Numbered from the stretch's first letter, positions 16,728 through 25,203 are shown. The stretch is DNA of 64,000 nucleotides from Amycolatopsis sp. CA-230715 (GCF_018736145.1 NZ_CP059997.1:1983501-2047500); one strand, 5' to 3'. The notes: generated by a model from the letters alone, not told the origin. Program-made: numbers and translations.

Positions 16728-17564
16728 ATGACTCCGACCTTCGTCTTCGTCCACGGTTCCAACGGAAGCGCCCGCAACTGGGCGTCGATCCAGCGCGAGC
16801 TCGCGCTGCTCGGCCACCGCGGCCTCGCCGTCGACCTCCCCGGCCACGGCGCCGGGGCCGGGTTCACCGCGGCTTACCAAGCGCCGCAGGACATCGAGGC
16901 CTTCGCCACCGCGCCGTCGACCATGGCGCTGGTGACGCACTCGGACCTGGTCGCGCACGTGATCGGCGTGGTGCGGCGCGTCCGCGAACACGGCCCGGTG
17001 GTGCTCGTCGGCGCCAGCCGGGGCGGCCTGGTGCTGACCGCGGTCGGCAACGCGGTGCCCGAGCTGCTCGACCGGCTCGTCTACATCTCGGCGTGGTGCT
17101 GCGTGGACCGGACGGTTCCCGAGTACCTGGCGATGCCCGAGTTCGCCGCGACCGAGCTCGGCGCCTTCGGGTCGCTGATGGTCGGCGATCCCGAGGTACT
17201 CGGCGTCACGAGGTGGAACTGGCGCACCGCGGACGCCGAAGTGCTCGCCGGGATGAAGAAGGCACTCCTCGCCGACGGCACCGACCAGCAGTTCCTCGCG
17301 ATGCTCAACGGGTTCGAACCGGACGAGATCGCCGACTTCGGCACCGACGTGATCGATCCGGCCACGTGGGGTCGGGTCCCGCACACCTACCTCCGGCTGA
17401 CCGAGGACCAGGCGATGCCGCCCGCGATGCAGGACCTGCTGATCAAGCAGGCCGACGCGCGCACCCCGGGCAACCCGTTCGAGGTGCACTCGCTCGCGTG
17501 CAGCCACGCCGGTTTCGGCCTCTCCGGTCGCGCGCCCGAGGTCGCCGCCATCCTCGCCGGGTGA
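16728..17564 (+). CDS. Alpha/beta hydrolase (esterase-like)
   Basis: A 278-residue alpha/beta hydrolase. It shows TFVFVHGSNGSARNW (oxyanion hole) and the nucleophile elbow VLVGASRGGLVLT (GxSxG, Ser nucleophile). A terminal His is suggested by LACSHAGFGLS. It resembles plant-type methyl esterase/hydroxynitrile lyase-like members common in actinomycetes. No signal peptide is present, so it is cytosolic. Its promoter contains copy 1 of the CCCAAG...GGGGGATCC site, and a LuxR-type regulator gene follows 42 nt downstream, so the hydrolase is probably under that regulator. Substrate unknown. Confidence 0.82.
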   Translation: MTPTFVFVHGSNGSARNWASIQRELALLGHRGLAVDLPGHGAGAGFTAAYQAPQDIEAFATAPSTMALVTHSDLVAHVIGVVRRVREHGPVVLVGASRGGLVLTAVGNAVPELLDRLVYISAWCCVDRTVPEYLAMPEFAATELGAFGSLMVGDPEVLGVTRWNWRTADAEVLAGMKKALLADGTDQQFLAMLNGFEPDEIADFGTDVIDPATWGRVPHTYLRLTEDQAMPPAMQDLLIKQADARTPGNPFEVHSLACSHAGFGLSGRAPEVAAILAG

Positions 17565-17606
17565 ACCCCGTTGCCGCCGGGGCGAAGGCGGAGAAGACTC
17601 GGGCGC

Positions 17607-18581
17607 GTGGACCGGTCAGGGGAGCTTCGCGAGTCGGCCCGGTGCGGCGGGGACGGCCTGGGAGAGCTGCTCTCCCAGGCGATCGCGCCCGTGGTCGCGC
17701 ACGACGCGCTGCGCTTGGTCGGCACGACCCCGGCGGCGGCGTTCGACGCGGGATCGTTCAGCTTCTGGCACGGGTACGACCCCGCGTTCGGGTTGGCGCT
17801 GCTGCACCGCGCCTACGCGGGCGACTACCCGCTGCCGTTGCCGAAGCTCGCCGCGCGCCAGGTCCCGGGCGGGGTCATGGGCCCCGCCTCGCACGGTGTC
17901 GGCAGCGCGCTGACACTGGCGCTGCGGGACGGCAAGGGCGTGTGGGGAGTGCTCGAACTGGTGCGGGCGGAAGGCGGCAGCCCGTTCGACGAGGACGACG
18001 TGACCACGGCGGCACGCCTCACCCGGCCGCTGCTGGCCGTGCTGCGCGAGCACGTCACCTCGGGTCCGCTGGTCCCGTCCGCGCCGAGGCTCACGCCGGG
18101 GGTGCTCATCGTCGGCGCCGATCACCGGGTGCGGGCCACCACGCCGCAGGTTTCGTTGTGGCGCAAGCAGTTCCGGGCGACCTCCGACTTCACCGGCACC
18201 GCTTACTGCACCGGGCTGTCGCTCCAGGCGCGCCGGCACGCCGCCGACCCGCGCAGCGGCCAGCCGCTGGTCTGCGGGCCGCCCGCGAGCCACGGCCGGT
18301 GGGTCGCGTGCCACGGCCAGCCGCTCGAAGGCAGCGGGGAGGTCGCGATCGTCGTGCGGGCGGCCACCCGCGACGAGCTGCTCCCGTCGTTCTGCGCCTG
18401 GTACGGCATCACCGCGCGCGAGCAGCAGGTCCTCGCACGGCTGCACGAAGGCGGTATGCCCAAGCAGATCGCGCGCTCGCTCGGGCTGTCCGTGCACACC
18501 GTCAACGACCACCTGAAGTCCGTGTTCGGAAAGACCGGCGCCCGCGGCCGCGACGAGCTGATCGCCGCCACCTCCGGCTGA
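17607..18581 (+). CDS. LuxR-family transcriptional regulator
   Basis: A 324-residue regulator. A GAF-like N-terminal sensor region occupies about residues 1-230, and the C-terminal LuxR HTH includes GITAREQQVLARLHEGG and IARSLGLSVHTVNDHLKSVF. No receiver domain is visible, so it senses a ligand rather than phosphorylation. The start is uncertain: GTG 17607 is preferred, though the frame opens at 17571. It lies between the esterase-like hydrolase and the SnoaL-like gene, each with a copy of the same upstream motif, pointing to a three-gene local regulon. Confidence 0.8.
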   Translation: MDRSGELRESARCGGDGLGELLSQAIAPVVAHDALRLVGTTPAAAFDAGSFSFWHGYDPAFGLALLHRAYAGDYPLPLPKLAARQVPGGVMGPASHGVGSALTLALRDGKGVWGVLELVRAEGGSPFDEDDVTTAARLTRPLLAVLREHVTSGPLVPSAPRLTPGVLIVGADHRVRATTPQVSLWRKQFRATSDFTGTAYCTGLSLQARRHAADPRSGQPLVCGPPASHGRWVACHGQPLEGSGEVAIVVRAATRDELLPSFCAWYGITAREQQVLARLHEGGMPKQIARSLGLSVHTVNDHLKSVFGKTGARGRDELIAATSG

Positions 18582-18591
18582 GCGCGATATA

Positions 18592-18609
18592 CCCAAGAGT
18601 GGGGGATCC
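18592..18609 (+). promoter_or_regulatory. Shared site, copy 2 (CCCAAGAGTGGGGGATCC)
   Basis: Second copy of the motif at 16677-16695, 98 nt before the SnoaL-like gene and directly after the LuxR gene. CCC and GGG arms make it partly palindromic. Confidence 0.5.
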
Positions 18610-18706
18610 TCTTCGCCGCGCTCCTGCCGGGGCTCGCCCGCTAGCGATTCCTTTCCGGTGCCCGCGCGGTCTACCTGTCCGGAAGCACTCGGAGGAAGGG
18701 AAGACC

Positions 18707-19090
18707 ATGACCGACGAAGCAGCGGTGCGCGCGGTGATCGACGGGATCTACGCGGCGTGGGGGCGCAACGACGCGGACGAGTTCGTCAGCGCCTACGCCG
18801 AGGACGCGACCGCGACCCTGCCCGGCTCGTTCCTCGACGGGCGGGAAGCCGTGCGGGCGACGATGGAAGCGCTCTTCGCGGGCGACGGCAAGGGCACGAA
18901 GGGGGTGGCGGAGATCCGGCGCGTGCGGTTCCCCCGCGAGCACACGGCGGTGGTGAACACCACCAGCGCGACCATCCCGGCGGGCGCGGCGGAACCGCCC
19001 GCCACCGGGTGGGCGTTCGACACCTGGGCACTGTCCGAACGCGACGGTCACTGGCTGGTGGACGCCTACCACAGCTCCCCCGGCGCCTGA
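18707..19090 (+). CDS. SgcJ/EcaC-type SnoaL-like protein
   Basis: A 127-residue NTF2-fold protein, the usual length for the SgcJ/EcaC group. It begins with AVRAVIDGIYAAWGRNDADEF, followed by the conserved YAEDATATLPGSFLDGREAV and the terminal HWLVDAYHSSP. Members bind or process small hydrophobic molecules; some are annotated as oxidoreductases or cyclases, but most have no proven function. ATG 18707 has an excellent GGAGGAAGGGA ribosome-binding site. It converges on the ABC permease gene, with a shared bidirectional terminator hairpin between them. Confidence 0.82.
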   Translation: MTDEAAVRAVIDGIYAAWGRNDADEFVSAYAEDATATLPGSFLDGREAVRATMEALFAGDGKGTKGVAEIRRVRFPREHTAVVNTTSATIPAGAAEPPATGWAFDTWALSERDGHWLVDAYHSSPGA

Positions 19091-19097
19091 CCGCGCC

Positions 19098-19133
19098 AGG
19101 CGGCCCGCTCAGCGCAGGCTCAGCGGGCCGCCT
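19098..19133. terminator. Bidirectional terminator hairpin
   Basis: AGGCGGCCCGCT (19098-19109) pairs perfectly with AGCGGGCCGCCT (19122-19133) across a 12-nt loop. It lies between two converging genes and includes the last codons of the leftward permease. No long U tract, as is common in actinomycetes. Confidence 0.7.
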
Positions 19134-19945
19134 CGCATGATGCCGCCGACCACCCTGCGCGCCAGCACCAGGAAGACCGCGATCACCGGCAGCACGCCGA
19201 TCGTGGCGCCGGTGAGCATCAGCGAGTAGTCCGTGAAGTACCCACCGGCCAATGTGGACAGTGCGACCTGGACGGTCGGGCTGTCGCTGGGGTTGAGCAC
19301 GATCAGCGGCCAGAAGAAGTCGTTCCACGCGGTCATGAACGACAGCATCGCGAGCACGACCGCGTGCGGCCGGATGGCGGGAACCGCGACGTGCCAGAAG
19401 GTGCGCAGCAGCGAGCACCCGTCGACGCGCGCGGCGTCCACCAGTTCCCCCGGCACCGCTTCCTCGCACGCCTGCCGCATCCAGAACACCGCGAAGGCGT
19501 TGACCAGCGCGGGCACGATGAGCGCTTCGAGCCTGCTGTACCAGCCGAAATCGCTGACCACGATGTACAACGGGATCACGCCGAGCTGCGAGGGCACCAT
19601 CGCGGTGCCGAGCACCACGAGGAACAGCGAGTTCCGGCCGGGAAACCGCAACCGCGCGAACGCGAACCCGGCGAAGCTCGCGAGCACCACCGTCGACACC
19701 ATCACCGTGGTGGACACGATCAGGGAATTGCCCAGCGCGAGCCAGAAGTCGGCCTTGTCGAACACCGCCTCCACGTTCTCGAAGAGGTGCCCGCCGGGGA
19801 CGAGCGGCGGCGTCTTCTCCCCGATCGCGGAGTTGTCGCGCGAGGACACCACGAACGACCAGTACAGCGGGAAAACCGAAGCGACGGTCACCGCGACGAG
19901 CAGCGCGTAGACGAGCGGGCCCGGCCCTCGGCGTGCGCGCGCCAT
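19109..19945 (-). CDS. Carbohydrate ABC transporter permease, MalG-like
   Basis: A 278-residue inner-membrane permease with about six membrane segments. The EAA loop is visible as EELVDAARVDGCSLLRTFW-like sequence (ELVDAARVDG) near residues 180-200. This is the signature of CUT1-family sugar importers, and the short N terminus before TM1 is MalG-like. ATG 19945 overlaps the stop of the MalF-like gene (ATGA), so translation is coupled. It forms a pore with that protein. No ATPase gene follows, so a shared MsiK-type ATPase elsewhere is expected. Confidence 0.9.
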   Translation of the reverse strand: MARARRGPGPLVYALLVAVTVASVFPLYWSFVVSSRDNSAIGEKTPPLVPGGHLFENVEAVFDKADFWLALGNSLIVSTTVMVSTVVLASFAGFAFARLRFPGRNSLFLVVLGTAMVPSQLGVIPLYIVVSDFGWYSRLEALIVPALVNAFAVFWMRQACEEAVPGELVDAARVDGCSLLRTFWHVAVPAIRPHAVVLAMLSFMTAWNDFFWPLIVLNPSDSPTVQVALSTLAGGYFTDYSLMLTGATIGVLPVIAVFLVLARRVVGGIMRGGPLSLR

Positions 19946-20862
19946 CAGCCGCGCCCCGCGATCCGGCGGACGAGGGAGAAGTTCAGCAGCGCGCAGCCCG
20001 CGCACACCACGAACAGCACCCACGAGATCGTCGCCGCGTATCCGGCGTCGAGCGAGGCGAAACCCTTCTCGTACAAGTACATCGCGACGGTCTGGAACTG
20101 CCGCTCGTTCCCGCCGATCCCCTTCGTCCCCGAACTGTCGAACAGCTGCGGCTCGGCGAACAGCTGCATCCCGGCGATGGTCGCCACCACCACGGTGAAC
20201 ACGATCGTCGGCCGGATCGAGGGCACCGTGACCGACCAGAACGTGCGCCACCGCGACGCGCCGTCCAACTCCGCCGCCTCGTAGAGCTCGACCGGCACGG
20301 ACCGCATCGCCGCCAGGTACAGCAGCGCGTTGTAACCGGTCCAGCGCCACATCACCATCAGCGCGACCGCGAAGTGCGAGGACCAGCGGTGCGACTCCCA
20401 CGACACGGGATCCGCGCCGAAGAGCCCGAGCAGCCAGTTCACCACCCCGAAGTCGCGGCCGAAGAGCTGGCCGAACACGAGCGCGACCGCCACCACCGAC
20501 ACCACGTTCGGCAGCAGCACCACGGCGCGCCACGCGCTCGCCGCCCGCAGCGGCCGGTTGAGCAGTGCCGCGAGCCCGAGCGCGGAAAGCAGCTGGGGCA
20601 CCGTCGAGAGCACGAAGATGCTGACGGTGTTGAACAACGCGTTGTAGAAGTTGGGGTCGCCGAACAGCCTGGCGTAGTTCGCGAGCCCGGCGAACCCTTC
20701 GTCGCCGCCGATGAGCTGCCAGTGGTGCAAGGACATCCACAGCGTGCTCAGCAGCGGGTAGAGCCCGAACACCGCGAACAGCACGAAGAACGGCGCGATG
20801 AACAGGAACGGGGTGACGCGGGCGTCGAACCGCGCACCGATCACCCGCCAGCGCCCCGCCAC
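19945..20862 (-). CDS. Carbohydrate ABC transporter permease, MalF-like
   Basis: A 305-residue permease with six predicted membrane segments, beginning with TPFLFIAPFFVLFAVFGLYP after a short cytosolic leader. The EAA-type loop is ELYEAAELDGASRWRTFW. It pairs with the following MalG-like protein to import a sugar or oligosaccharide delivered by the lipoprotein encoded upstream. The start is GTG, 4 nt after the binding-protein stop, in the same operon. Confidence 0.9.
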   Translation of the reverse strand: MAGRWRVIGARFDARVTPFLFIAPFFVLFAVFGLYPLLSTLWMSLHHWQLIGGDEGFAGLANYARLFGDPNFYNALFNTVSIFVLSTVPQLLSALGLAALLNRPLRAASAWRAVVLLPNVVSVVAVALVFGQLFGRDFGVVNWLLGLFGADPVSWESHRWSSHFAVALMVMWRWTGYNALLYLAAMRSVPVELYEAAELDGASRWRTFWSVTVPSIRPTIVFTVVVATIAGMQLFAEPQLFDSSGTKGIGGNERQFQTVAMYLYEKGFASLDAGYAATISWVLFVVCAGCALLNFSLVRRIAGRG

Positions 20863-20866
20863 GCGG

Positions 20867-22135
20867 TCAGTGCGCGGACACGGCGGCGCGGGATTCGTTC
20901 ACCGCCTGCTGCCACGCGTCGGGGAGGCTCTGCTTGCCCTCTTCGACGCGGCCGAGCGCCTGCCCGAACGGCGGGCGCGCGTCGGCGTCGGCGAGACCGC
21001 GGTAGTTCGGCCGGACGTGATCGGCCGCGGTGGCGAACAGCTTGCCGACGGGGGCACCGCTGAAGTACGCGTCGGTGTGCGCGAGCACCGAAGGGTCGGA
21101 GTACACCGCGGGCTCGCTCGGCAGGATGTTCTTGCGCTCGAACAGCTTCTTCTCCTGTTCGGGCGCGGTGAGCCAGCGCGCGAGGTCGTAGGCCTCGCGC
21201 TGGTGCGCGCCCTGCGCGGGCACGGTGAGGTACGAGCCGCCCCAGTTGCCACCGCCGCCGGGCACGCTCGTCACGTCCCACTTCCCGGCCAGCCCGGTGC
21301 CGCCCGCCTCCTGGATCTGCGTCAGCATCCAGGCGGGGCAGGTCATCGTCGCGAAGCTGCCCTGTTTGATCGCGACGTTCCACGGCTGTGTGAAGGTGGT
21401 GACCTTCGCGGTGCGGCCCGCCGCGCCGATCCCGCCCGCGAGGTCGAACGCGTGCTTGACGGCCGGGTTGCGGTCGGCGATGAACGCGTCGTCGGCCCTG
21501 GCGAAGTAGTTCTCGTCGGACTGGTTGAGCATCGCGGTGTAGATGGTGCCCGCGGAGTCCGCGAAGGCGACACCCGGCGATTTCTGGCTGAACCTGGCCG
21601 AAACGTCGGCGAAGGCCTCCCAGGTCGGCCAGAGCTTCGCGACCTGCTCGCGGTCGGCCGGCAGCCCGGCGGCGGCGAAGAGGTCCTTGCGGTAGCACAT
21701 CGCGAGGCTGCCCATGTCGGTGCCGAGCCCCATCACCTTGCTCCCGGCGAGCCCCTGGTCCCACTTCCACGGCGTCCACTGGCCGCGCAGGTCGTTCGCG
21801 CCGAGCGCCGCCAGATCGGCGAACTTGTCCGGGGTCTGCCGGAACCGGGGCATGTACTGCTCTTCGATCGCGACGACGTCGGCGGCGCCCCGGTTCGCGG
21901 CGAGCTGGGTGACGAGTCCCTTGTGGTGCGCGTCGAAATCGGTGACCCTCGGCTCGATCTTGATCCCGGGGTGCTGCGCCTCGTATTCGGAGAACAGGGA
22001 TTCGTACCCGAATTCGCCGAAGGTCGCGACGCTGAGCTTGATCTGGTCCTGCCCCGACGCCGAGCACCCGCCGAGCACGAGCGCCGCCACGACGGAAGCG
22101 GCGAAAGCGGTGTGGCGCGGCCGGGTGAATCGCAT
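20867..22135 (-). CDS. Sugar-binding lipoprotein of the ABC importer
   Basis: A 422-residue extracellular solute-binding protein family 1 member. It has a lipoprotein signal (AASVVAALVLGGCSASG, with the lipobox LGGC and lipidated Cys at about residue 24). The mature protein shows the periplasmic-binding-protein layout (IKLSVATFGEFGYESLFSEY near the N terminus; many Trp/Tyr for sugar stacking). It is anchored outside the membrane and delivers substrate to the two permeases encoded downstream. No regulator of ROK/LacI type is adjacent. The ligand cannot be deduced. Confidence 0.9.
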   Translation of the reverse strand: MRFTRPRHTAFAASVVAALVLGGCSASGQDQIKLSVATFGEFGYESLFSEYEAQHPGIKIEPRVTDFDAHHKGLVTQLAANRGAADVVAIEEQYMPRFRQTPDKFADLAALGANDLRGQWTPWKWDQGLAGSKVMGLGTDMGSLAMCYRKDLFAAAGLPADREQVAKLWPTWEAFADVSARFSQKSPGVAFADSAGTIYTAMLNQSDENYFARADDAFIADRNPAVKHAFDLAGGIGAAGRTAKVTTFTQPWNVAIKQGSFATMTCPAWMLTQIQEAGGTGLAGKWDVTSVPGGGGNWGGSYLTVPAQGAHQREAYDLARWLTAPEQEKKLFERKNILPSEPAVYSDPSVLAHTDAYFSGAPVGKLFATAADHVRPNYRGLADADARPPFGQALGRVEEGKQSLPDAWQQAVNESRAAVSAH

Positions 22136-22214
22136 GAATGCCCCTAGGTCGTCGGCTTTCCCTCAGCCCCCGTGCCGATCTTGCCGCACCGGGCCCCCGC
22201 GAGCCACGCCCGGG

Positions 22215-22835
22215 TCAGATCATTCCGGCGCGCAGCGCGTAGGCCACCGCGTGCGGCCGGTTGCGCAGCTTGAGCCTGCTGGTCAGCGCGTAGATCACGT
22301 TCTTCACGGTGCGCTCGGAGTAGCAGAGCTTGTCGGCGATCTCGGCGGTGTCCCAGCCGTCGGCCATCAGCCGCAGCACGTCGACCTCGCGAGCGCTGAG
22401 CCCGGACGGGTCGATGCCGCGCGGGGCGAGCACCTCGCGCTGGAGCCGCTGGACGTGCTTGAGCAGTTCACCGAGCAGGTCGCTCGGCATCACGCCGCCG
22501 CCCTCGGCGGCCGCGACGACGCTGGAGACGAGGCGGTCGCCGGTCGCCGCCGCCCTCGGCAGCACCGCGACCACGCGGCACTCGACCGCGGTGAGCAGAT
22601 CCGATTCCTTCAGGTCCGAGGTGACCAGCACCTTCGGCACCACCGCGCCGCTGCCGCCGCGCAGCAGCGCGACCGTCTCCGAGGTGACCTTGTCGATCGC
22701 CACCACCAGCACGTCGGTCTCGCTCAGCTCGGCCTGGGGCACGACGAGCATCTCCGGCCTCGACTTGAGGTAGCTGGTGATCCCGGCCAGCGTGATGGGG
22801 TCCGAAGCCTGCACCGCGACTCGCACGCGTTCCAT
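22215..22835 (-). CDS. LuxR-type regulator with degenerate receiver domain
   Basis: A 206-residue protein built like a NarL response regulator. An N-terminal alpha/beta domain begins VRVAVQASDPITLAGITSYL, and the C-terminal HTH is GLSAREVDVLRLMADGWDTA followed by LCYSERTVKNVIYAL. The acidic pocket at the end of strand 1 (normally DD) is replaced by QASD, and the phospho-acceptor Asp position in ETDVLVVAIDKVT has no clear Asp-(I/V)-x-M-P context. It is therefore probably phosphorylation-independent. ATG 22835 has a GGGAGGT ribosome-binding site. No kinase is nearby. Similar atypical regulators in actinomycetes often control morphology or secretion, but the target here is unknown. Confidence 0.8.
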   Translation of the reverse strand: MERVRVAVQASDPITLAGITSYLKSRPEMLVVPQAELSETDVLVVAIDKVTSETVALLRGGSGAVVPKVLVTSDLKESDLLTAVECRVVAVLPRAAATGDRLVSSVVAAAEGGGVMPSDLLGELLKHVQRLQREVLAPRGIDPSGLSAREVDVLRLMADGWDTAEIADKLCYSERTVKNVIYALTSRLKLRNRPHAVAYALRAGMI

Positions 22836-23007
22836 CTGGTACCTCCCGCACTCAATGTCACCAGCACCGTCTGGCGCCAAGTGTGCGAGAGCCGACTTCA
22901 CGATGTCTCTACGGAGCCTTCAGACGGGCGCGAAAGCCGTGAAGTCGGCGGGTTTTCCCAGGTCGCGAATCCGGTTGGAGAATCGCAGTTCACTCGAATG
23001 GAGTAAC

Positions 23008-23055
23008 GCGGCGGTGGTGGGCGGCCCTCCCTGGCCCGTCGCCCGCCACCGCCGC
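23008..23055 (-). terminator. Terminator hairpin after the WXG100 pair
   Basis: Arms of 16 nt (23008-23023 and 23040-23055, GCGGCGGTGG... with its complement) pair with one mismatch across a 16-nt loop. It begins 10 nt beyond the stop of the second WXG100 gene, in the direction of transcription. Confidence 0.6.
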
Positions 23056-23064
23056 GGCACCCGC

Positions 23065-23364
23065 TCAGCGGCCGTCACCCGCCCACATCGTGACGCCCGT
23101 GCTCTCCGCCTGCTGGCACCCCGCGGAGATCTCCGACAGCGCGTCGTCCGCCCGGCGCAGGCACACCCGCATCCCGGCCGCCGCCGCGTCCCAGCTCGCC
23201 TTGCACTCCTCGTACGCGGCGCGCGCCTCGCCGCTCCACTCCCCCATGCCCTCGCGCGCCTCGCGGTCGAGTTCGGCGAGGAGCGCGCGGATCTCGTCGG
23301 TGGCGCTCGCGACGGACTCCCGCGCCTGCTCTGCCATCGGGAAGCGGAGGCGATCGGCGGGCAC
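23065..23364 (-). CDS. WXG100-family (ESAT-6-like) protein B
   Basis: A 99-residue helical-hairpin protein, exactly the family size. The turn motif is MGEWSGEARAAYEE (W-S-G), with hydrophobic heptads on either side and a second Trp (SWDAAAAGM). WXG100 proteins are secreted as dimers by type VII (ESX) systems. GTG 23364 is chosen from the AGGAAAGGAAG ribosome-binding site. It follows the other WXG100 gene by 32 nt. The usual YxxxD/E tail is not evident. No EccC/EccD genes lie nearby, so the pair would rely on an ESX system elsewhere or act differently. Confidence 0.78.
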   Translation of the reverse strand: MPADRLRFPMAEQARESVASATDEIRALLAELDREAREGMGEWSGEARAAYEECKASWDAAAAGMRVCLRRADDALSEISAGCQQAESTGVTMWAGDGR

Positions 23365-23396
23365 CGCGATCTTCCTTTCCTGGCGGGACGAAACGG

Positions 23397-23666
23397 TCAG
23401 CACGAAGACGCCCCGCACGGGCCCGCGGCCCTGGTGCCGCCGAGCACCAGCGCCATGCGATCGAGCTCGGCGACCACGATCTCCACCTGCCGCGCCCAGT
23501 CGTCCATCGCCTGACCGAACTTCGGCGCGGCCATCCCCCTCCAGGTGCTCCGCAGAGCAGCCAGTTCCGCGCCGACCGCGCCCAGCCTCGCCGTCGCCGT
23601 CGCCGACGCCGTTTCGAACCGCCCGCACACCGCGTGCGTCCCCGGCGCGCTGTCGTCGAGCGCCAT
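23397..23666 (-). CDS. WXG100-family (CFP-10-like) protein A
   Basis: An 89-residue protein with two helices around the turn STWRGMAAPKFGQAMDDW (W-R-G). ATG 23666 has a GGAGGAGG ribosome-binding site. As first gene of the pair it would form a heterodimer with the 99-residue protein encoded downstream. The C terminus (GGTRAAGPCGASSC) holds two Cys, unusual for the family. No ESX core gene is in the window. Confidence 0.75.
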   Translation of the reverse strand: MALDDSAPGTHAVCGRFETASATATARLGAVGAELAALRSTWRGMAAPKFGQAMDDWARQVEIVVAELDRMALVLGGTRAAGPCGASSC

Positions 23667-23899
23667 CGCGGGCCTCCTCCGTGGTGTCCGAACCGACTCG
23701 CGAATTCTGGCGCCGGGGGCGAGGGCGCGAAAAGAACTCGGCGACGTTCCTGCCCGAACCGCCCCTGAACGTTGCCTCGATCTCCCCGAGAGCACGTCAG
23801 AAGCCTTTAGTGACCACAGGTGACCGCGCACTCACCCGGTCGCGGGAGCCCGCACGCGATGGTCCCGGCCGGGTCGCCGGGCCGGTCACGATGCAGACA

Positions 23900-23927
23900 T
23901 GACCGTGCCGGTCCGAACGGCTAGGCT
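23900..23927 (+). promoter_or_regulatory. Putative promoter giving a leaderless transcript
   Basis: TGACCG (23900-23905) and TAGGCT (23922-23927) are spaced 16 nt. The expected transcription start coincides with the ATG at 23934, and no ribosome-binding site precedes that ATG, so a leaderless mRNA is likely. Confidence 0.45.
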
Positions 23928-23933
23928 TTCGGC

Positions 23934-25103
23934 ATGAGCCTTGGCGACGAACGGGAGCTTGTACCGCTGGGCGCCGGCTTCGACCTGACGAAGCGCGGCT
24001 ACAACCGGGGTCAGGTCGACGAGCATCTGGAGCGGCTGGACGCCGATCTGAAGCTCCTCACCGCCGACCGCGACGCCGCGATCGCGCAGGCGGGCGACCT
24101 GGCGAGGCAGCTCGAACTCTCCCGCACCGAAATCGACGACCTCCGCGGCCAGGTCGACCGGCTGGCCCAGCCGCCGACGAGCCTCGAAGGGCTTTCCGAG
24201 CGCCTGCAGCGCATGCTGCGGCTCGCGCAGGACGAAGCGGCCGACACCCGCGCCCGCGCCGAAGCCGAGGCGGGCCACATCCGCGCCAAGGCGGAGACCG
24301 ACGCGAGCGCCATGCGCGCCCGGTACGAGCAGCTCCTGACCGAGCTGGACGCGCGCCGCAAGGAGATGGAAGCCGAGCACCGCAAGGTGCTGGAGACCGC
24401 GCGCGCCGAGGCCGAGAAGATCACCAGCACGGCCAAGGAGGAGCGCGACCGGCTCGACCGCGAGTCCGAGCAGCGCCGCACGCAGGTCGAAGAAGACTTC
24501 GAGATCGCGATGGCGGCCAGGCGGACCGAGGCCATGCGCGTGCTCGCCGAGCAGGAGGCCACCAGCAAGGCGGAGGCCGAGCGCCGGGTCCGCGAGGCCA
24601 CCGAGGAGGCCGCGGCGATCCGGAAGAAGGTCGCCGAGGAAGAGGCCACCGCCACCGACGAGATCGAACGCAGGCGCCGCGACTCGGTCGCCGACGCGAA
24701 CCGGCGCAAGCAGGAGTCCACGACCGAGGCCAACGCGCGCATCGCCGAAGCGTCCGACGAGGCGCACCGGAGGGTCCGCGAGGCGACCGAGGAGTCGAAC
24801 CGCCGGATCAACCAGGCCGCCGAACGCGTCGAAGCGCTCCGTTCGCTGCGCTCGGCGATCGCTGAGCAGATCGCCTCGGCGCGCGGTGTGCTGGCCGAGG
24901 CGACGGCCGCGCTCGGCGACGCCGCACCCGCGGTCGAGCCACTGCCGCAGGAGAAGACCGGCGCCACCGCGGTGAAGCCGCCCCAGAAGACGCAGGCGAA
25001 AACCTCGCAGAAAGCCCCGCAGAAGACGCCGTCGCCGTCACCGGTCCAGCGCGGGGGCAACCGGTCGAACGGCACCTCGGCAGCGAAACCGACTGGCGAG
25101 TAA
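23934..25103 (+). CDS. DivIVA-domain coiled-coil protein
   Basis: A 389-residue cytosolic protein. The N terminus (FDLTKRGYNRGQVDEHLERL) is the DivIVA-type membrane-curvature domain. It is followed by a continuous coiled coil of Ala/Glu/Arg heptads from about residue 40 to 330. The C-terminal tail (about 60 residues) is rich in Pro, Lys and Gln, with repeated QKT/QKAP units, and is disordered. Proteins of this shape (Wag31, FilP, Scy relatives) organise the cell pole, septum or cytoskeleton in actinomycetes. ATG 23934 probably opens a leaderless transcript. The exact cellular role cannot be told. Confidence 0.8.
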   Translation: MSLGDERELVPLGAGFDLTKRGYNRGQVDEHLERLDADLKLLTADRDAAIAQAGDLARQLELSRTEIDDLRGQVDRLAQPPTSLEGLSERLQRMLRLAQDEAADTRARAEAEAGHIRAKAETDASAMRARYEQLLTELDARRKEMEAEHRKVLETARAEAEKITSTAKEERDRLDRESEQRRTQVEEDFEIAMAARRTEAMRVLAEQEATSKAEAERRVREATEEAAAIRKKVAEEEATATDEIERRRRDSVADANRRKQESTTEANARIAEASDEAHRRVREATEESNRRINQAAERVEALRSLRSAIAEQIASARGVLAEATAALGDAAPAVEPLPQEKTGATAVKPPQKTQAKTSQKAPQKTPSPSPVQRGGNRSNGTSAAKPTGE

Positions 25104-25203
25104 CCTCTAGCCCCAACCGGGTCGCAGGCGACCGCGCCGGGGCTCTCCACCCGCGTGGATGCTCCTGCGGCCACCAGGTCAGACACCTTGCTGGAGGATT
25201 TCG

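Noticed and set aside
19109..20740. A single 543-residue fusion permease
   Set aside because: The first part of that frame is out-of-phase shadow of the MalF-like gene; the MalG-like protein starts at ATG 19945 with an ATGA overlap.
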